From positions 4,744,501-4,808,500 of the forward strand of contig JARCOQ010000012.1 in assembly GCA_029207755.1 (NCBI GenBank): a stretch of 64,000 nt of DNA, written 5' to 3'. The stretch's first letter is position 1. The number at the start of each line of letters is the position of its first letter. The stretch is from Chamaea fasciata. Taxonomy: Eukaryota > Chordata > Aves > Passeriformes > Sylviidae. Both the position numbers and the translations under genes were made by a program. Shown here piece after piece: positions 12,000 through 24,580 of this stretch. Under the pieces are notes generated by a model. That model had not been told where the DNA came from, did no database searches, and worked only from the letters and a program-made list of their open reading frames with translations.

Positions 12000-12796
12000 C
12001 CTTTGTAACGTGCATCCTGCATTTTGCTGTGCCATTTGGCAATTCACACAAGATCTTGTTTGTTCATTTCCAGTCTAGTAAAATTGGTTGCTATATTTCA
12101 AGTGCCAGTATAGATCAAAGTATTTCCTAGAAGGATAAACATGTTAACTGGCAGAGAGCGAATGATTAACATCAAGCACAAGCCTTTTAGCATAAAGGAC
12201 TTGGCATGTCATCCATTGGCAAAGCTACTCAGATGAATGCCATCTATACCTAACAGATGTGCCACTAAGGAGTTATCCTCTTCTTTCCAAAGTGCTGCTG
12301 CTCACTGTGCTGGTGTGACTGAATGAGGATGATAGCCACTGCTGAGCTTTGCAAGCAACTGAGCCAAATGCAGTTGTCAGCCCCGGCTTTGTATCTGGAG
12401 ATCTCTGCTGATTTCGCCTGAGCTCCTTTAGCTCTGCATCCATATAATTAATGGTAGAATTGTATTAAACTGGTACTTTTTCTTCCTCTGCCCTTTTCTG
12501 AACACTCATAAGCACACCAGAGTCTAATATTTGACTATTTATTATTACTTGTCTCAGATAAACTTGAAGTGTATGCCTAACAAAAGTTGCCTTTAAGTAG
12601 GGAACACTCACTCCACATTGTTGGGTTTTGCAACGATCTCTGCATTTCCAAACTTCTGACTAAAAGCTATAGATGATCTGGATCTATGCAGATTGGTGGG
12701 GAAGGTTGAAATAGGGTTGGTCTATGAAAACTTTTTAAAATAGGTAAATATAAGACAAACTCAAAAAACTTCATATACATGTTTTGTCATTGGTGT

Positions 12797-12833
12797 GATT
12801 TGTGTGACACATTTGTGTGCCATTTGTGTGATG
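12797..12833. repeat. Short degenerate tandem repeat
   Basis: Three consecutive copies of an ATTTGTGTG-type unit of about 11-13 bases. It is a small minisatellite-like patch with no other visible role. Confidence 0.6.
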
Positions 12834-13006
12834 TCTGTAACCTGCAATCTGTGCCAGAATCTCAGTGGTACAATACACACTGGATCAAATGTCAGATATT
12901 GACTAACACAGCCATTAAAAATACTACTAAGTGACAAATGTTTTAGGATTTTAAATTTTGACACGGATGGCAAAAAAAAATTGACATAGTTACGATATTC
13001 TAAATC

Positions 13007-13444
13007 CTATAGAAAAGCTGAGGAGAATTTTACAAAAACCCTTATTAGAATGCTAAAGGATAGTTCCAAAAAGTGAACATTTCCCATTACAGCCACTAAA
13101 AGGAACAGATTATCTAAGTCATTCTTATAAAACCCTATTGGCTTAGTCAGTTGTGTGTCATTGGGAGTATATTTAATAGAGTTTCTCGGGACAAAAGTTT
13201 GCCTGCCAGCAGTACTGGTGGGATTGTAGCTGCTAAAAGTGATTTGTTTATAGATGAAGTGAGCACAGTACTCTCCTGTTTGTGCAGCATATTGTCTGAC
13301 AGTATGGCCAAGGTCAGCCAGGTGATAAATCCGTTTGTCCCTTTTTGCCTTGATCATATACCCAATCTCAGTCATGGTTGTGAAGAAGAGGATGAAGAGA
13401 GAGGTAAGGCAGATTTTCCTCGTGTGATCTGAGAGCAAAGGCAA
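13007..13444 (-). other. Unassigned 145-codon open frame, possible exon
   Basis: On the minus strand a frame of 145 codons is open from 13444 to 13007. A strong acceptor-like tract (pyrimidine-rich, ending CTCTCAG) would place an exon edge at 13428. The predicted peptide begins with a hydrophobic stretch of about 20 residues (roughly residues 11-31), then a basic and polar segment. I recognise no family. No convincing donor is seen; the best GT, near 13270, is weak. The plus strand carries an equally good donor (GAG then GTAAGG at about 13402). Frames of this length are expected by chance in 64 kb, so it is probably non-coding. Confidence 0.15.
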
Positions 13445-13572
13445 GAGGCAGATTCTTTACACTGCTAGGAGTGTGTACAGCTGGGGAGAATCAGCTCTCT
13501 CATTTCATGGCAGATAATCAGTTTCGTACTTTCTGTGGCAACCATTAATACACTACGGCCTCAGCTGCAGGC

Positions 13573-13818
13573 CTATAGGTAAAGCTGTTTGCTCTGACTG
13601 CTTTTCTGTTTGTCCCCTGAGAGCTGAGGCTTCTCCAGCAAGTCCACGGCACGCAGGGAGATGTCCCGTGCTGTCTGTGAGACAGCAGTCAGAGCAGACT
13701 TGGGCTCATTATCTTGTAGCTGTATTGGGAGATCTAACTGATCTAGAAATACATGAAAGAAGCTCCTTCTCACGTACACACAGCAGGAGTGCACAGAAGC
13801 CAAAAGATGGGCTTTCAA
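13573..13818 (-). other. Unassigned 81-codon open frame, possible terminal exon
   Basis: The minus-strand frame runs from 13818 to a stop at 13573. A pyrimidine-rich acceptor-like tract ending TTTCTAG would give an exon edge at 13742, leaving about 57 codons rich in charged and polar residues (for example SQTARDISLRAVDLLEKPQL). The composition is protein-like but matches no family I know. It lies about 130 bases upstream, on the minus strand, of the 13007-13444 frame. Its stop codon prevents a simple read-through between the two. Confidence 0.15.
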
Positions 13819-14439
13819 AATTGACAGGTACTAGCTCTAAATCATATTCCCTGTTGCTCATTTTTGTTAATATTGGAATCATTATACTGGTTTTACTGAA
13901 CTGACTAGATTCTTTTGCCAAGCCGTGATGCTGAAGTACTATGAAATAAGAACAGAACCTCAATAATACTCCAAGTGCTGGTTCTTAAATAAGTTTTAAT
14001 TTCTAAATTGCTTGAATGTTGATTTGGGAGCTTATCATATGCTGCCCAGAGTGCACTATGGTTTTTTTTAGAATAAAGCCATAAAAACTGTGATTGAAAA
14101 CAAATGCTGCAGGCAAAAAATTGTCTTAAAGTGTTTGTAATGATGTAAAAAAACCTAATCTGTGTATTCTTGTCCCAGACCTATGCAACTATCTAACACT
14201 GATTACAAGCTTAAATGCCCATAATGTAATGTCAGCTTTTCAGTCCAGCATTTGTTTTTGAAAGTAGCCAGCTCTGCAGTTTAAACACTACACAGGTTGA
14301 AAAGAACAGGGCATAGGGAGGCAAACTGCTCCTTTGGTGTGTTGTGCTGCTTCAGGCTGTGAATTTAGGTGCTCTGAGCTGCACACACCCCTCTCTTCTC
14401 TGAGTAAGTAGCAAATTTATGCTCCTAATGTTTGCCCCT

Positions 14440-14735
14440 GTGACCCGTGCCTAGGCTGGGTGCCTGAACCCGCCTTGCAGGGATGACGTGATGACAAGAT
14501 GACATCTTTTTAGTGTCAAATGCTGCTTTCCATGGCAGATGGCCACCAGGGAGGAAGAGCAGGCTGTTCATGGGAGCAGGGCGGCAGTCTCAGCACCACG
14601 TGTGTGTGGGGCTGGGACTGGCAGGGTCCCTGCAGGGCAGGTCCCCAGGTCCCCGAGCAGCACCGCCCACACATCCTCTGCAATGTCACTGATGCCTTTC
14701 CCTGTAAAAACGGAGAGGCAGACACGGTTAAGGGA
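14440..14735. other. GC-rich block
   Basis: A GC-rich stretch with nine CpGs between 14442 and 14727 and several GGGCAG/CAGGTCCC-type words, sharply different from the AT-rich DNA before it. No gene is recognised. It may belong with the repeat-like block that follows. Confidence 0.4.
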
Positions 14736-15180
14736 TAAGGGGTTTTCACCTCAGTATTTAATAAGGATCCTTATGGGGCACCATTTCCCAAGGTGGGATG
14801 TGCTGCAGTGCACACACACACACTAGATCACCTCCACAATTTCTAGACCTTACAAATTAGCATATCTAACAAGGATGCCCCAGTGGGAGGCCTGGATGAA
14901 CGGCCTGATATTCCATCTGAGGAATTCTCCCCTGGATGGGCCAAATCTCCATTTTACAGGATATATTCTAGAGGGGGCCTTGGTTTCCCAAGATAGCTTA
15001 GGGCTTTCTGGCCTCCTACTACGGGGCCTTTAGGATCTTTGGTGTCCTGTCCTAAGAGAATACTAGGACCATGCTAAGTTTTCAGGCTTAAGGAATTACA
15101 AGTATGCATGCTTGAGGATACATAAAAGGCATAGAAAAGAAAAGACAAAAAATAATCTCGGCATCACCACCCCACAAAGT
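14735..15180 (-). mobile_element. Possible degenerate solo LTR
   Basis: This block differs in texture from its surroundings. Its start, the words around TCAGTATTTAATAAGG, and the later AATTAGCATATCTA region resemble avian endogenous-retrovirus LTRs read in reverse, with a poly-A-signal-like word near 14757 and a short CA run at 14811-14823. I cannot place clean TG...CA ends or a target-site duplication, and I see no gag or pol remnant. An unclassified repeat is the alternative. Confidence 0.3.
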
Positions 15181-15420
15181 CTTCCAGAGGCTTCTGCTGC
15201 CCCAGTGACACCCGGGCACAGCAATCAGGGTGATTTTCCTACAGAGAGGCACAGGCTAAGCCCAAGCCCATCTGGAGGGTGTTGTGTCCCTGCCCTGCCC
15301 CGCGTGGGTGTCCCCTGGCAGCAGAGGTGACACGCTTGGAGCAGCTGCTGCCCTGGTCCGTGGGTGTGACTGCAAAGGCACTCGGGCCAGCCTGGGCTGG
15401 AAGGCTGCGGGCAGTACCTC
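15180..15420. other. GC-rich block continuing the repeat-like segment
   Basis: Raised GC with about eight CpGs (15210-15410), ending abruptly where AT-rich DNA resumes near 15430. No gene or known element is recognised. Confidence 0.4.
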
Positions 15421-17240
15421 TAAGCTCTGCTTGTCATTTTAACTGAGTATTATGTAAATCAAATAGAGTGCCTGTTAAATTAAAGCGTGAGAAGGTAATG
15501 CCTTCAGGTAATGCCCGCTGCAGCCAAGCCACTGGATTTTAAGGAATTGTAGAATTTGTTATTTCCTTACTTCTTTCCATGGGAGATGGAAATAAAGGCT
15601 CAGGAACCAACCCCCCCCCAAATTATTGACTTCCCTGAGGAGACACCCTGACAACTCCCCACACAAAGGATTTGACACTACTGGGGCAGGGCAGCACCAG
15701 TGGTCACGGAGAAAAACAGTTTATCACAGACCCTTTCTCAAGGAAAATTAGAGTCATTTTTACATCCTGTGGGAAATAAGTGACTTTTCAATAGGGCTTG
15801 CAATAAAGAAGAATTTTCTCTGAATGGAAAAATCTGAAAAATCTGCGTTCTCAAATCTCCATAGGAAGTATCTTGGATATTCATTTAAATACCAGTTCCG
15901 ATACTTTATGTTAGAAGCTCATTCAGAAAGAAACATGCAAATTGAAAATGATCTAATTTAATTGATTTCGTGTCTATATTAGCTTTGAAGGTTACTTAAT
16001 AAAATCTCACTCCAGAAAACTAAACCACTTTGCTAAGTTTAATCTATTCATTATATTCTTTTAACTAGAGCAATTACTAAAGTTTCTGAGGCACAGAAAA
16101 AGGATGAAAGTTCTAGATTAGAGATATATCATGGTGATATTTTCAATTAAAATATTTTTAATTAAAAGGCAGGTCTAGATTTGCAAAAATTTTGGAAAAA
16201 AATCATCTTGCTTTAAATAAAGCCCTGCCCTGTTGTCTTTAAAAAAAGAAATCCTACCCAAACATTCCAACTATTGTTCAAGTATTGAGAAAACCCTTCA
16301 GGCATGGACCACTGCTGGTGCTGCAATGCAAGGTGACATTGATGTTCTGAGCAGCTGATTAGCAGTATTGCTGGGCACACTATGATTGCTCTAACTCAGG
16401 AGAATTTTCAAGATTTAATATTTTTCCTAGATGAAAAGCTAATTTAAATATTATTCAAATGTAAAATCTCCCAGAAATTTGGACTGAGTCTATTGAGACA
16501 TTCCAGTTTCATTTGAAGACTTTCAATGTTATAAAGTCAGTTTAATCTCCCTTTTTGAAAATCCAAGTGAAAAAGGGGATTTTCTCATTTGAAGATAAGT
16601 TCTTCTCATTTTCTTACCTGTCTTCTGTTTTTCCCTCCTTGTTTGACCAGATTTGATTTTTGGGCTTTTGAATTTTTAATGTATTGGCATTTTCATCTGA
16701 AAATACGTTGTTAAAATGTTCCTGGGCATCTCTGTTTAAACTCTAATTGTATTTAAAATATAATTATCAGTAGTTTGGGTAAGCTTGGAATTAGATATTA
16801 AACTCATGCAGAAATGCAAATACAATTCATATCAACACCCTTTCATCTGTTCCATTTTATAATACATGGTTTACAAAACGTTTTTTATAAAAGTAGCATG
16901 CAGTGAAGATAAAATCACAGTGAAAGAGAAATAATTCAGACAAAGGACGAGGTAGTTCTCTTCCCTACAGATTTTTACTGTTGGCTGTTTTTTGTTGCCT
17001 GTTACATGTTTGCATTGACGTCTGAAAAATACTACTTGGCTGGGTCAGTCACAGGTTAAACAGTCACTGAAATAATTCTAGGAGGCTTGGTGATGACTAG
17101 ATTGATGACTTAATCTAGTCTTTTACTGTGCTGCACTGCAAATAGTCAGATTCTGATTTCATTTACACTGAAATAAATACAGTATCACTACATTCATTCC
17201 CGAGGAACTACTCCAATATACGTTGCTTAATTAAGAACAG
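15420..17240. other. Non-coding AT-rich stretch
   Basis: No gene seen. It is AT-rich with many TTTAAA/ATTAA words, and holds one relic repeat end at 17145-17182. Nothing else is identifiable. Confidence 0.7.
17145..17182. repeat. Relic of archosaur/turtle-type dispersed repeat
   Basis: The segment from GTCAGATTCTGATTTC through ATTTACACTG follows the same order of words (GATTCTGAT, then a TTTACAC-like word, then a TAAAT-like word) that I associate with an old amniote repeat family abundant in turtles. It resembles 49046-49090. Family not named. Confidence 0.45.
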
Positions 17241-17260
17241 AGTCTAATCCTCCATCACCC

Positions 17261-17800
17261 TCATTTCTGGATCTCTTGGCGTACACAGACAGGGAACCAG
17301 TTGGTGGTAGTGATGTCCACGGTAACTGTGAGGAGGGTTTGCACTGAAGTTCTTTTGGTCCTTTGTGTTTGAGAAATGCCCCTGGCACTGACCCAGGTGT
17401 GGGTCAGTGGAATACCTGCGACTGTGCAGGGCTTCCACACCTGGAGCACCCACAGATTAAACCTGCATTGTGGACTTGACCATGACCTTATAGGGCAGCA
17501 TATCCCTTGACTTTTCTTGGATATCTGGGCCTGTGTTGTACTGTCAGATGCCTGTGTTGCCCTGTCTAGGAAGCCGTGCTGTGGCAGCGTGGTGGGGAGT
17601 GTTTCAGCCTGTGCCCAGCATGTGAACTGCAGAGACTGGCTTGGGAAGGATGTGCAATCTTGGTAGCCTGAGAGAGAAAAGCTCTGGTGTGGGCCCCCTT
17701 GATATCCTGAGGAATCACAAGGATTCATGTACAAACACACAGTTTGTATTCCCTCCATAACCTTACCAGCAAGGGAAGGAAAACTTCTATGCCTTGGCAA
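17261..17800 (-). other. Longest open frame (179 codons), probably non-coding
   Basis: The minus strand is open for 179 codons. The peptide is rich in Ser, Thr, Gln and Cys with no hydrophobic segment, no domain and no family resemblance that I can see. The DNA is moderately GC-rich, which lengthens chance frames. No strong acceptor or Kozak context was identified at its ATG. It could be a non-coding RNA exon or an old unclassified repeat; I favour chance. Confidence 0.15.
17386..17409. repeat. Perfect hairpin, 10-bp arms, 4-base loop
   Basis: CACTGACCCA (17386-17395) pairs exactly with TGGGTCAGTG (17400-17409) around the loop GGTG. It lies inside the 179-codon open frame. TGACC and GGTCA words are half-sites for nuclear receptors, and this arrangement would be an inverted pair, but that is only suggestive. 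Confidence 0.65.
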
Positions 17801-17939
17801 GAGTCCCCAGTGTAGTCAGAGCTTTGGCTGCACTTGTGTGTTTATGAATTCTAACAACTCCATCATGAATGCTGTCACCAGATACCTGGGCTCTAGCCAC
17901 ACTAACTTTTCCAAATGTCTAAGCATAGTTTGCTCTTAG

Positions 17940-20900
17940 GAACATGCTCTCAGCTGTCTTATGGTTACTATAAGCAGTAAGATATCATGCCAATTATTTT
18001 TTTATTTATTTACTCCTTAGCCTTTCTAGTCAAGGATGAAATATGCATGGTGTTACTTCCAGACTTCTTGTGTTTTCTGTGTTTTTGTGCTATAGGGATG
18101 ACTTTTCCTTTTTTCCCTAAGACCTTCCTAAGATGTGACATACAGAGCAGTGAGACACAGTAGAAGGACCACCACCTCTGGAGTTAGTACAGAATGTACA
18201 TGTGGTATTTCAAAAATGATGTTTGGCCTCCTGGAGAGAACTAGTATACTTTTTAATCTGGAAAGTATTTGAAGGGTATTTTCTGTGAAGGAAACTTTTA
18301 GCTGTGTAATATAGTTATGCAGACAAAGGTTGCAGAGATACTGCTAAACAAAGTGGAGTTGTGGTATTAGTGAGAAAAACAAGTTGAGGAAAAATACTGC
18401 TTCACTGTTTTGTTGCAAAGGAAACAAAGTGTTTCTTCATATTTTTTTTGGATTAAAAGCAATGTCCCAAAAGACAGAACTCTGAGGGAAGAATAACCAG
18501 CTCAATAAAGGAAGAATCTACCTTTTTGTGTACTGTTGGGACAAAGAGTCTACCAGTCTGACTGATAAGGCAATGAAAACTCTCATTTTGATTTCCAAAT
18601 GCTTTGGCTCCAAACAAATCTGCATAAGGAATTCTGAGAGGGTCAAAAGAATAAATTTCCTTTTCCTTCCAGGCTGAAGGAAAGCAGCAGAGTAGTAAGA
18701 ATAGAACATTCCAAAATGGCAAAAGGGGAAGGAAACTACTTTCCCTAGATCATGTGGAGGTTTCCGGTACACTGTTGGCAATTAGGATTTTAGTGATGAG
18801 GCCAATTTTTGATGAAGGGGTTCTCTTACAAGTGTACGTAAGTAAACAAAACCAATTCAAAATTTAAGTAGATGTTTAAAAAAAAAAAAAGAAGGTGGAT
18901 TTAAACACGTACTGTGGAGCAGATGTGTAGACTATCTCAGTCATGTTTCCTTTAATCATGGTAAATTCTCTGATTATCCATCTCAGGGTAAACACCAAAT
19001 TTCTGTATATCTCTGCAGACTTTCATTCCATAACAGCTCAGTTTCAGTGTGTTTAGCTCAGGGAGATAATGTGTACGTTGGAAGAGTCACCAAATGACCA
19101 CCCCACTTCAGAGCAGTTCATCAGCCCAGGGATGGACTGTCCAGGAACCACCGCACTGAAACCCTCCCTGTTCTGCAGACAGCCCCAAGCACTGTGTGTT
19201 TTGGTTTGACCTGCCCACTTCCAGGGAACCCCTATTTGCAGGGTATTTCTTCCCTTTCTGTAAGGAATTACTGCTAGCTCTGCTGAATGAGAGAAAGGGA
19301 CCTCAATTCCAGTCCTGTAAGATCAACTTTTTGGCAGCCATACAGCTTTCAGGAGAAAAAGAAGAGCCAGTTGGGAATGAGGAGATGTCAGGATGTTTTA
19401 AGTACAGGAGTTGCTCTAACAGCAGGTCCTTGTTAGAAGTCTGTAATTTTTGGACATGTCCCTGGCCTAGACTTTGTGCAGCACAGTAGCATTTCCAGAA
19501 ACGAGCTGAGGGCAGGGCTTTTATCACTAAATCACACAACATAGGTCAAAATTTGTGTTTTAAAACCCTGAAGTCTTTGAGTACATAAAGGACACTATTT
19601 CAGTGTGGTTCATTTCATTACCTTATTATAAGCTTTAAAACAAAACCCAACAGCAACAAAAAAAAGAAAGAATTCCCACAAAAACCCAGCAGGTTTTTCT
19701 TCTTCAGTTTTGGAGGGAAAAAAGTTGCTTCCAGGGTGAGATTTAGCATGCCAAGTCTCTGGCCAGAGCAAATTTTTAAAGCTGTATCATAAACCTCTGA
19801 AAATAAGAGTTTATAATAGAAATGCAGACATACAGTTAATTATATCATCATGAATGGCGCCACCATAATTAGCTAACTTCTATAGGATGCCAAGTTTTAA
19901 ACTATTTTACTTTTATGGCACTGGATGTCAAAAGCTATTTATTTCAGTTTCTTTCATTTTTTCTTTTATTATCTTACTGACCTGGCTCACCAGGTTAGGA
20001 AAATGGCTTGCAGATTTTCCTTCAGCCCTAAAGAGCCCTCGCAGCCTCGATGGGTAGCAGATTGCTGGAACCCGGGATGTCAAAGGGAGTGGATTCCCTG
20101 CAAAGGCAGGCAGCAGGTTATCAGCAGAAGCAGGCTCCTGTGGAAAACGTTGGACTTGTGGTTCCCACTGAAGGGCTTGTTCTGAGATGACTGACGATCT
20201 CAGCTGGACAGAAATCTGCTAATATTTGGGTATTACATATACTTTTAAGGTGACACTTTTAAAAAAAAGGATGAAATACAGAGAAGAAAAGGAACATAAT
20301 CTGTTTTAGAAATACAGTATTTCCTACAGGTTCAAAACCAGAGAAAGGTGCTAACAACAGACCCAAAGAGATTATGGGATGAGAAAATCTCCCTTAAGTT
20401 TCTGTTTTCAAGTAACTGTAACCCTTTTGCAGCTCATTGCTTTTAAGGTGCTTTATAGTCCACACAGGAATCACTGTTTCACCCATCGTTGAAATGCAGT
20501 TTCCTCTAGAGGTTCATACAAAAAACTTTACAAAAATATGATCATTTACACTGCAGAGCAAAGATCAACATGTTGTTCAGTTAAAGAATCAGAGGAATCT
20601 GTGAATTAACCAGACATGCTCAAATATTATTTAAATTGATAATCAAAGCTTAACAGATCTCATCATTGAAAACAATTATTATAATGTGAATGCACAAAAT
20701 CTTGCCTGTTTTTTAGGATGTTAAGTTAAATTTTCAGGTGGTTTTTTCAAAGAGAATTTAAAATTTTATTTTATCAAACAATATCCACATGCATATAATA
20801 GTATTCTAGAGATACTAATTGTCCTTGATATTCACCACACCCATATTTACGTGTTTATATATGTATAAATTATGAGTAATATTGATATGCTTGATACCAG

Positions 20901-23900
20901 TTTTCTCAATTATATTTGATAAGGATCTGAAGGTAAAACTTGAATTCAAACACACTGCACTCCAAAGCCTGTTGCTCTTTAGGGATGATCTAAATCATGC
21001 TGTCCTCTTTTTTAATAAGACTGATGTGTAAGGTGATGTGTTAAGACAATCCTGCTTCTGGGGTTATTTTTGTATGAGACTATGTGAACTAGTGCTGTTT
21101 CAGGAGTGTTTGGGCAAGCGAAGTTAACAGGCTTTAAAATCTGATAGTCCTGAATGGTTTTGTCCTGTTTTCTGCTGATCTGCATTTCTGCAGACCTGTC
21201 AACTAAGCTGATTTCTCCCAGTGACACTTCTGATGGTAAATTCAAAGTATTTTGCTATTCAGTAAATGAACAGCACAGTAGGACTTAGCATGGATTCTGC
21301 TGTATGGTTTTGGTCAATCTTTTTCTTCTCTCGGCCATGTGCTTGTCACCTTTCCATGACAACTCTTCTCCTTGTGATCATGGTTGGCTGGATGCAATTT
21401 TCTGGCTACAGGGAGTTCCACACATGCTATTACCCTGTACAGAGCTGACAATGCAGACTAATGACATGAGCTCAGTTACCACACACTCCCTTATTCCATG
21501 TTGGCTTATTAAAGGCTCCTCAGGCGGGTCCTGCCAGCTCCAGTGCGTATGAGCAATCCTGCTGATGGCAGCAGAACTGCCCAAGTGTGTAAGGAATGAG
21601 GGGCTGGCCACTGAGAGGAGAACGGTAATTTCTGCTCAGACAGGGCATGTCAAACCAGTGGCCACCAGCCAGTGTGATGGAATTAATGAGGGGAAACAGT
21701 AGCCAGCAGTGACAAGTTGGGATAAACTCACAGACTAGCACTGCCACATCCAATTACTGTATTTCATTGTTGTTCCCTGGAAATGGGGAACCCTCTGACA
21801 ACCTCCATGAAAGCTGAACTGGAAATTCTGGGAATAGAAAAAGCCAGTGTGGGTAAAGTTTATGCTGATCCCCTTTAAAAAAGAACAAATGCTAACACAG
21901 AAAAAGCCTTTCCTTTCCTTTCTGTCCTTGACTTTGCTACAAAGTCTGCACTTTGCTGCCTTGCAGGAAGTGTTAAAATAAATTGCTTTCAAATGAAAAG
22001 AAAAATAAAAGTTAGGGAAACATTTTTTGTCTAGGCCTAATTTTGTTCTGTTGGAAGTGATGCTCTTATGTTTTGATGAAAAGCATATTTTGATCTAAAA
22101 TTCTCGTATAAAGCAAATTGGACTATCAAGATTCCTGGGACTGCTCTAAAAAGCAAAACCTAAGGCATCTTTTTCCATGCCTAATAAGGGCATTTACTGG
22201 AAAAGGAACCAGAGAATTAGTCCAAAGAGTGCAAAACCCATGTTGATGCCGATGATATTTTACTCCATAGAACACTTCATTCAACCATGGATTCCGATAC
22301 ATATACACAAAATAATAGCCTGGAGGAATGATTCATGTGCAATTATTTAATTCTGCCCAGCAGAGTGCTACTTTTAGCTGGGAAAAAAATCTTCTTGCAG
22401 GCCGGTAGGCAGCAGCCTCTGCAGCACAAAGCCAAATGACATCACAGCTTCTCTGTGAAACAAAAGGTCAATGGCATCCCCCCTTGCTGAGTGGAAATTA
22501 GCAGCAGGTCTTTGCACTGTGCACATACTTTGAGAGGAGGGAATTGTGTCATTGTTATTTGCTATTTCCGCAAGCTGACACTTATCTTGTAAGCACATCA
22601 ACTGTTTGCTTTAGCTCCACAAGTCATTTCCTATACATTAGATCAGTTAGTCATGCTGCTCTGTATTGTGTGAAAAAGAGGTTAAATTCCACATGTAGAG
22701 AAATAAAAGATGAAGGAGAACTATCTAAATAATTGTTTTAGAATGGGAGCAACTATTCATTTCTTTAAAAAGTAACTGTGTCAGTAAACTGTTTCAGACA
22801 TTTGTGTCTACATTTGGAGCCAGATCAGTGCATCAAACCCTTGAACTCCTTGAAGATAAAGTAGACCAGATCAACTCAAATTCTACCAGATTACTAAATT
22901 AGAATCATAACTTTCCTTGATTTTTACATCCCAAAAAAGCATGCAGACCTATCTGGAGAAAAACCAGAGCTGACTAGAGATGCTAACAGAGGAAGATATC
23001 GGGGTTTTTTTTCATACATTTAGCATATGTAAAGAAATACATTTTTGTAATTGTTGTATTTGCACAGCTATTGCCCAGTTTTACTGGCAAATGTTTGCTG
23101 TATTGTTGCTGGGGAATTGTATCATTGCAAGGGAATTGGAAGTAGCTTTTTTTCCCAGCTCTAATATCATTGCAGCTTTGGTTTTGGTTCTGCCTTTTTA
23201 CAGTAATGTTTGCTTTCTCTTTATTTTTATTTAATTACTGTCATGTATAGTGCTGCATTGTACATATGAGAATATACCGAATAGAACTGTAACTCCTCAA
23301 ACACAAGGGGAAAGTAAGAAGGGAAAAAGAAAGCAGAACTATGAGGGAATAAAACATTCTTTGGCAAATAATGATGAATATTTTATTTAGCTTGGTTTGA
23401 AACACAGCACTGTAAGATTCTGTTAGAGAGCTAGAGTATAGGCTACTTTCAGTCTCTTGGCTCTATAGTAAGATCCTGAAAAATCTATTTCCTTAATCCG
23501 TGATTGAATACAAACTTATCAGTCAAGATTTTCACAGTCTGTAGATCTTTACAATAGAAAGAGTTCAAATACTCTAGCGACAGAGTTCAGTTTTTTTTCT
23601 TGTTCTCACTGTCTCATTTCTGTGTAACTGTATTAACATGACTGTTCTTCATATTTTCTTTATTTTAAATATCCCAGGACAATATTGTAAAGTCTTTGTG
23701 GGGAGAAAAGTAAAAAATTATGGTTTCAATTCTCCAGACACTTAAGCTAGTGCTTAATTTAAAGCATGTGGGTAATCCAAATTTGCTTCAGTCATTGGCT
23801 TCTGGACCAGAGCCAACACATTTGGAATGCATCCTGCATATTTATTCTACTGTATACAGGATTCAATCACATGTGCGCAAAGTTGTTTGTGATTAAATTT

Positions 23901-24540
23901 GTCAATTAAAGTAAGTGAATGGAAATTTAACCTGAGAAAAATTTACATTGAATGACACAGTAAGGGTAACATCAGAAGACAGTGAAGCCTTTCGTTTTTT
24001 GAAAAACCCCAACATTTAGAGGCCAAATATCTGTGTACGTTTGGTAGGTTTTTTCCTTTCTTGAAAAATAATATAAAAAATAGTAATTGGTTTGATTTTT
24101 AAAATAAGATGATCAGTGCGTTGCTCTTCCTAGTCTCTGGATATTTCTTTTGATGATTAAGTGTGCCAGAAGTATCTGGAGAAGGTGCAGCCAATTTTCA
24201 CACCTGATTTCTTCATAATTTTCTGTTTGGTTCTCCAAATATTGTTACGAAGAGATTCTGATTCTATTTCAAAAGTTCATCTGTAAACAGTTTCTTCTTT
24301 TGAAGTTTGATTTTGATTGTGTGATGCATTAAGATAAAATGCTGATGTTCCAGAGCCAGTCCTTTTCTCCTATCTGTCCTGGTGGATGATTTTTGAAAAA
24401 TATAAGAGATTGTTGGGTATCTAAATGCTGCTACTGAGATGATTTACGTTCATTCAGACTCTCTGTGTGTGTTTGTATATGTATTTTTTTGTTTTCATAT
24501 ATATATGTTAAATGTATATGACAGTGAGAAATGAAGAGAG
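17940..24540. other. Non-coding stretch, no gene seen
   Basis: No recognisable coding sequence, RNA gene or mobile element. It holds A13 at 18878-18890 and AT-rich patches around 20760-20900. Open frames are short and unlike known proteins. Confidence 0.7.
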
Positions 24541-24542
24541 TT

Positions 24543-24580
24543 CTTACTCCATTGGTAACAACTTACTCCATTGGTAAAGA
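24543..24580. repeat. Tandem duplication, 19-bp unit x2
   Basis: Units at 24543-24561 and 24562-24580 both begin CTTACTCCATTGGTAA and differ only in the last three bases. The near-identity suggests a fairly recent local duplication. A short ATATATAT run lies about 45 bases upstream. Confidence 0.8.

Larger units (their letters stand above)
11110..14430. other. Non-coding stretch with X-box and two candidate exon frames
   Basis: No known gene. It contains the X-box at 11987-11999, a short degenerate repeat at 12797-12833 and two minus-strand open frames (13007-13444 and 13573-13818), listed separately. The interval 12240-12420 is complex, non-repetitive sequence that could be a conserved non-coding element, but nothing in it proves this. 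Confidence 0.6.
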
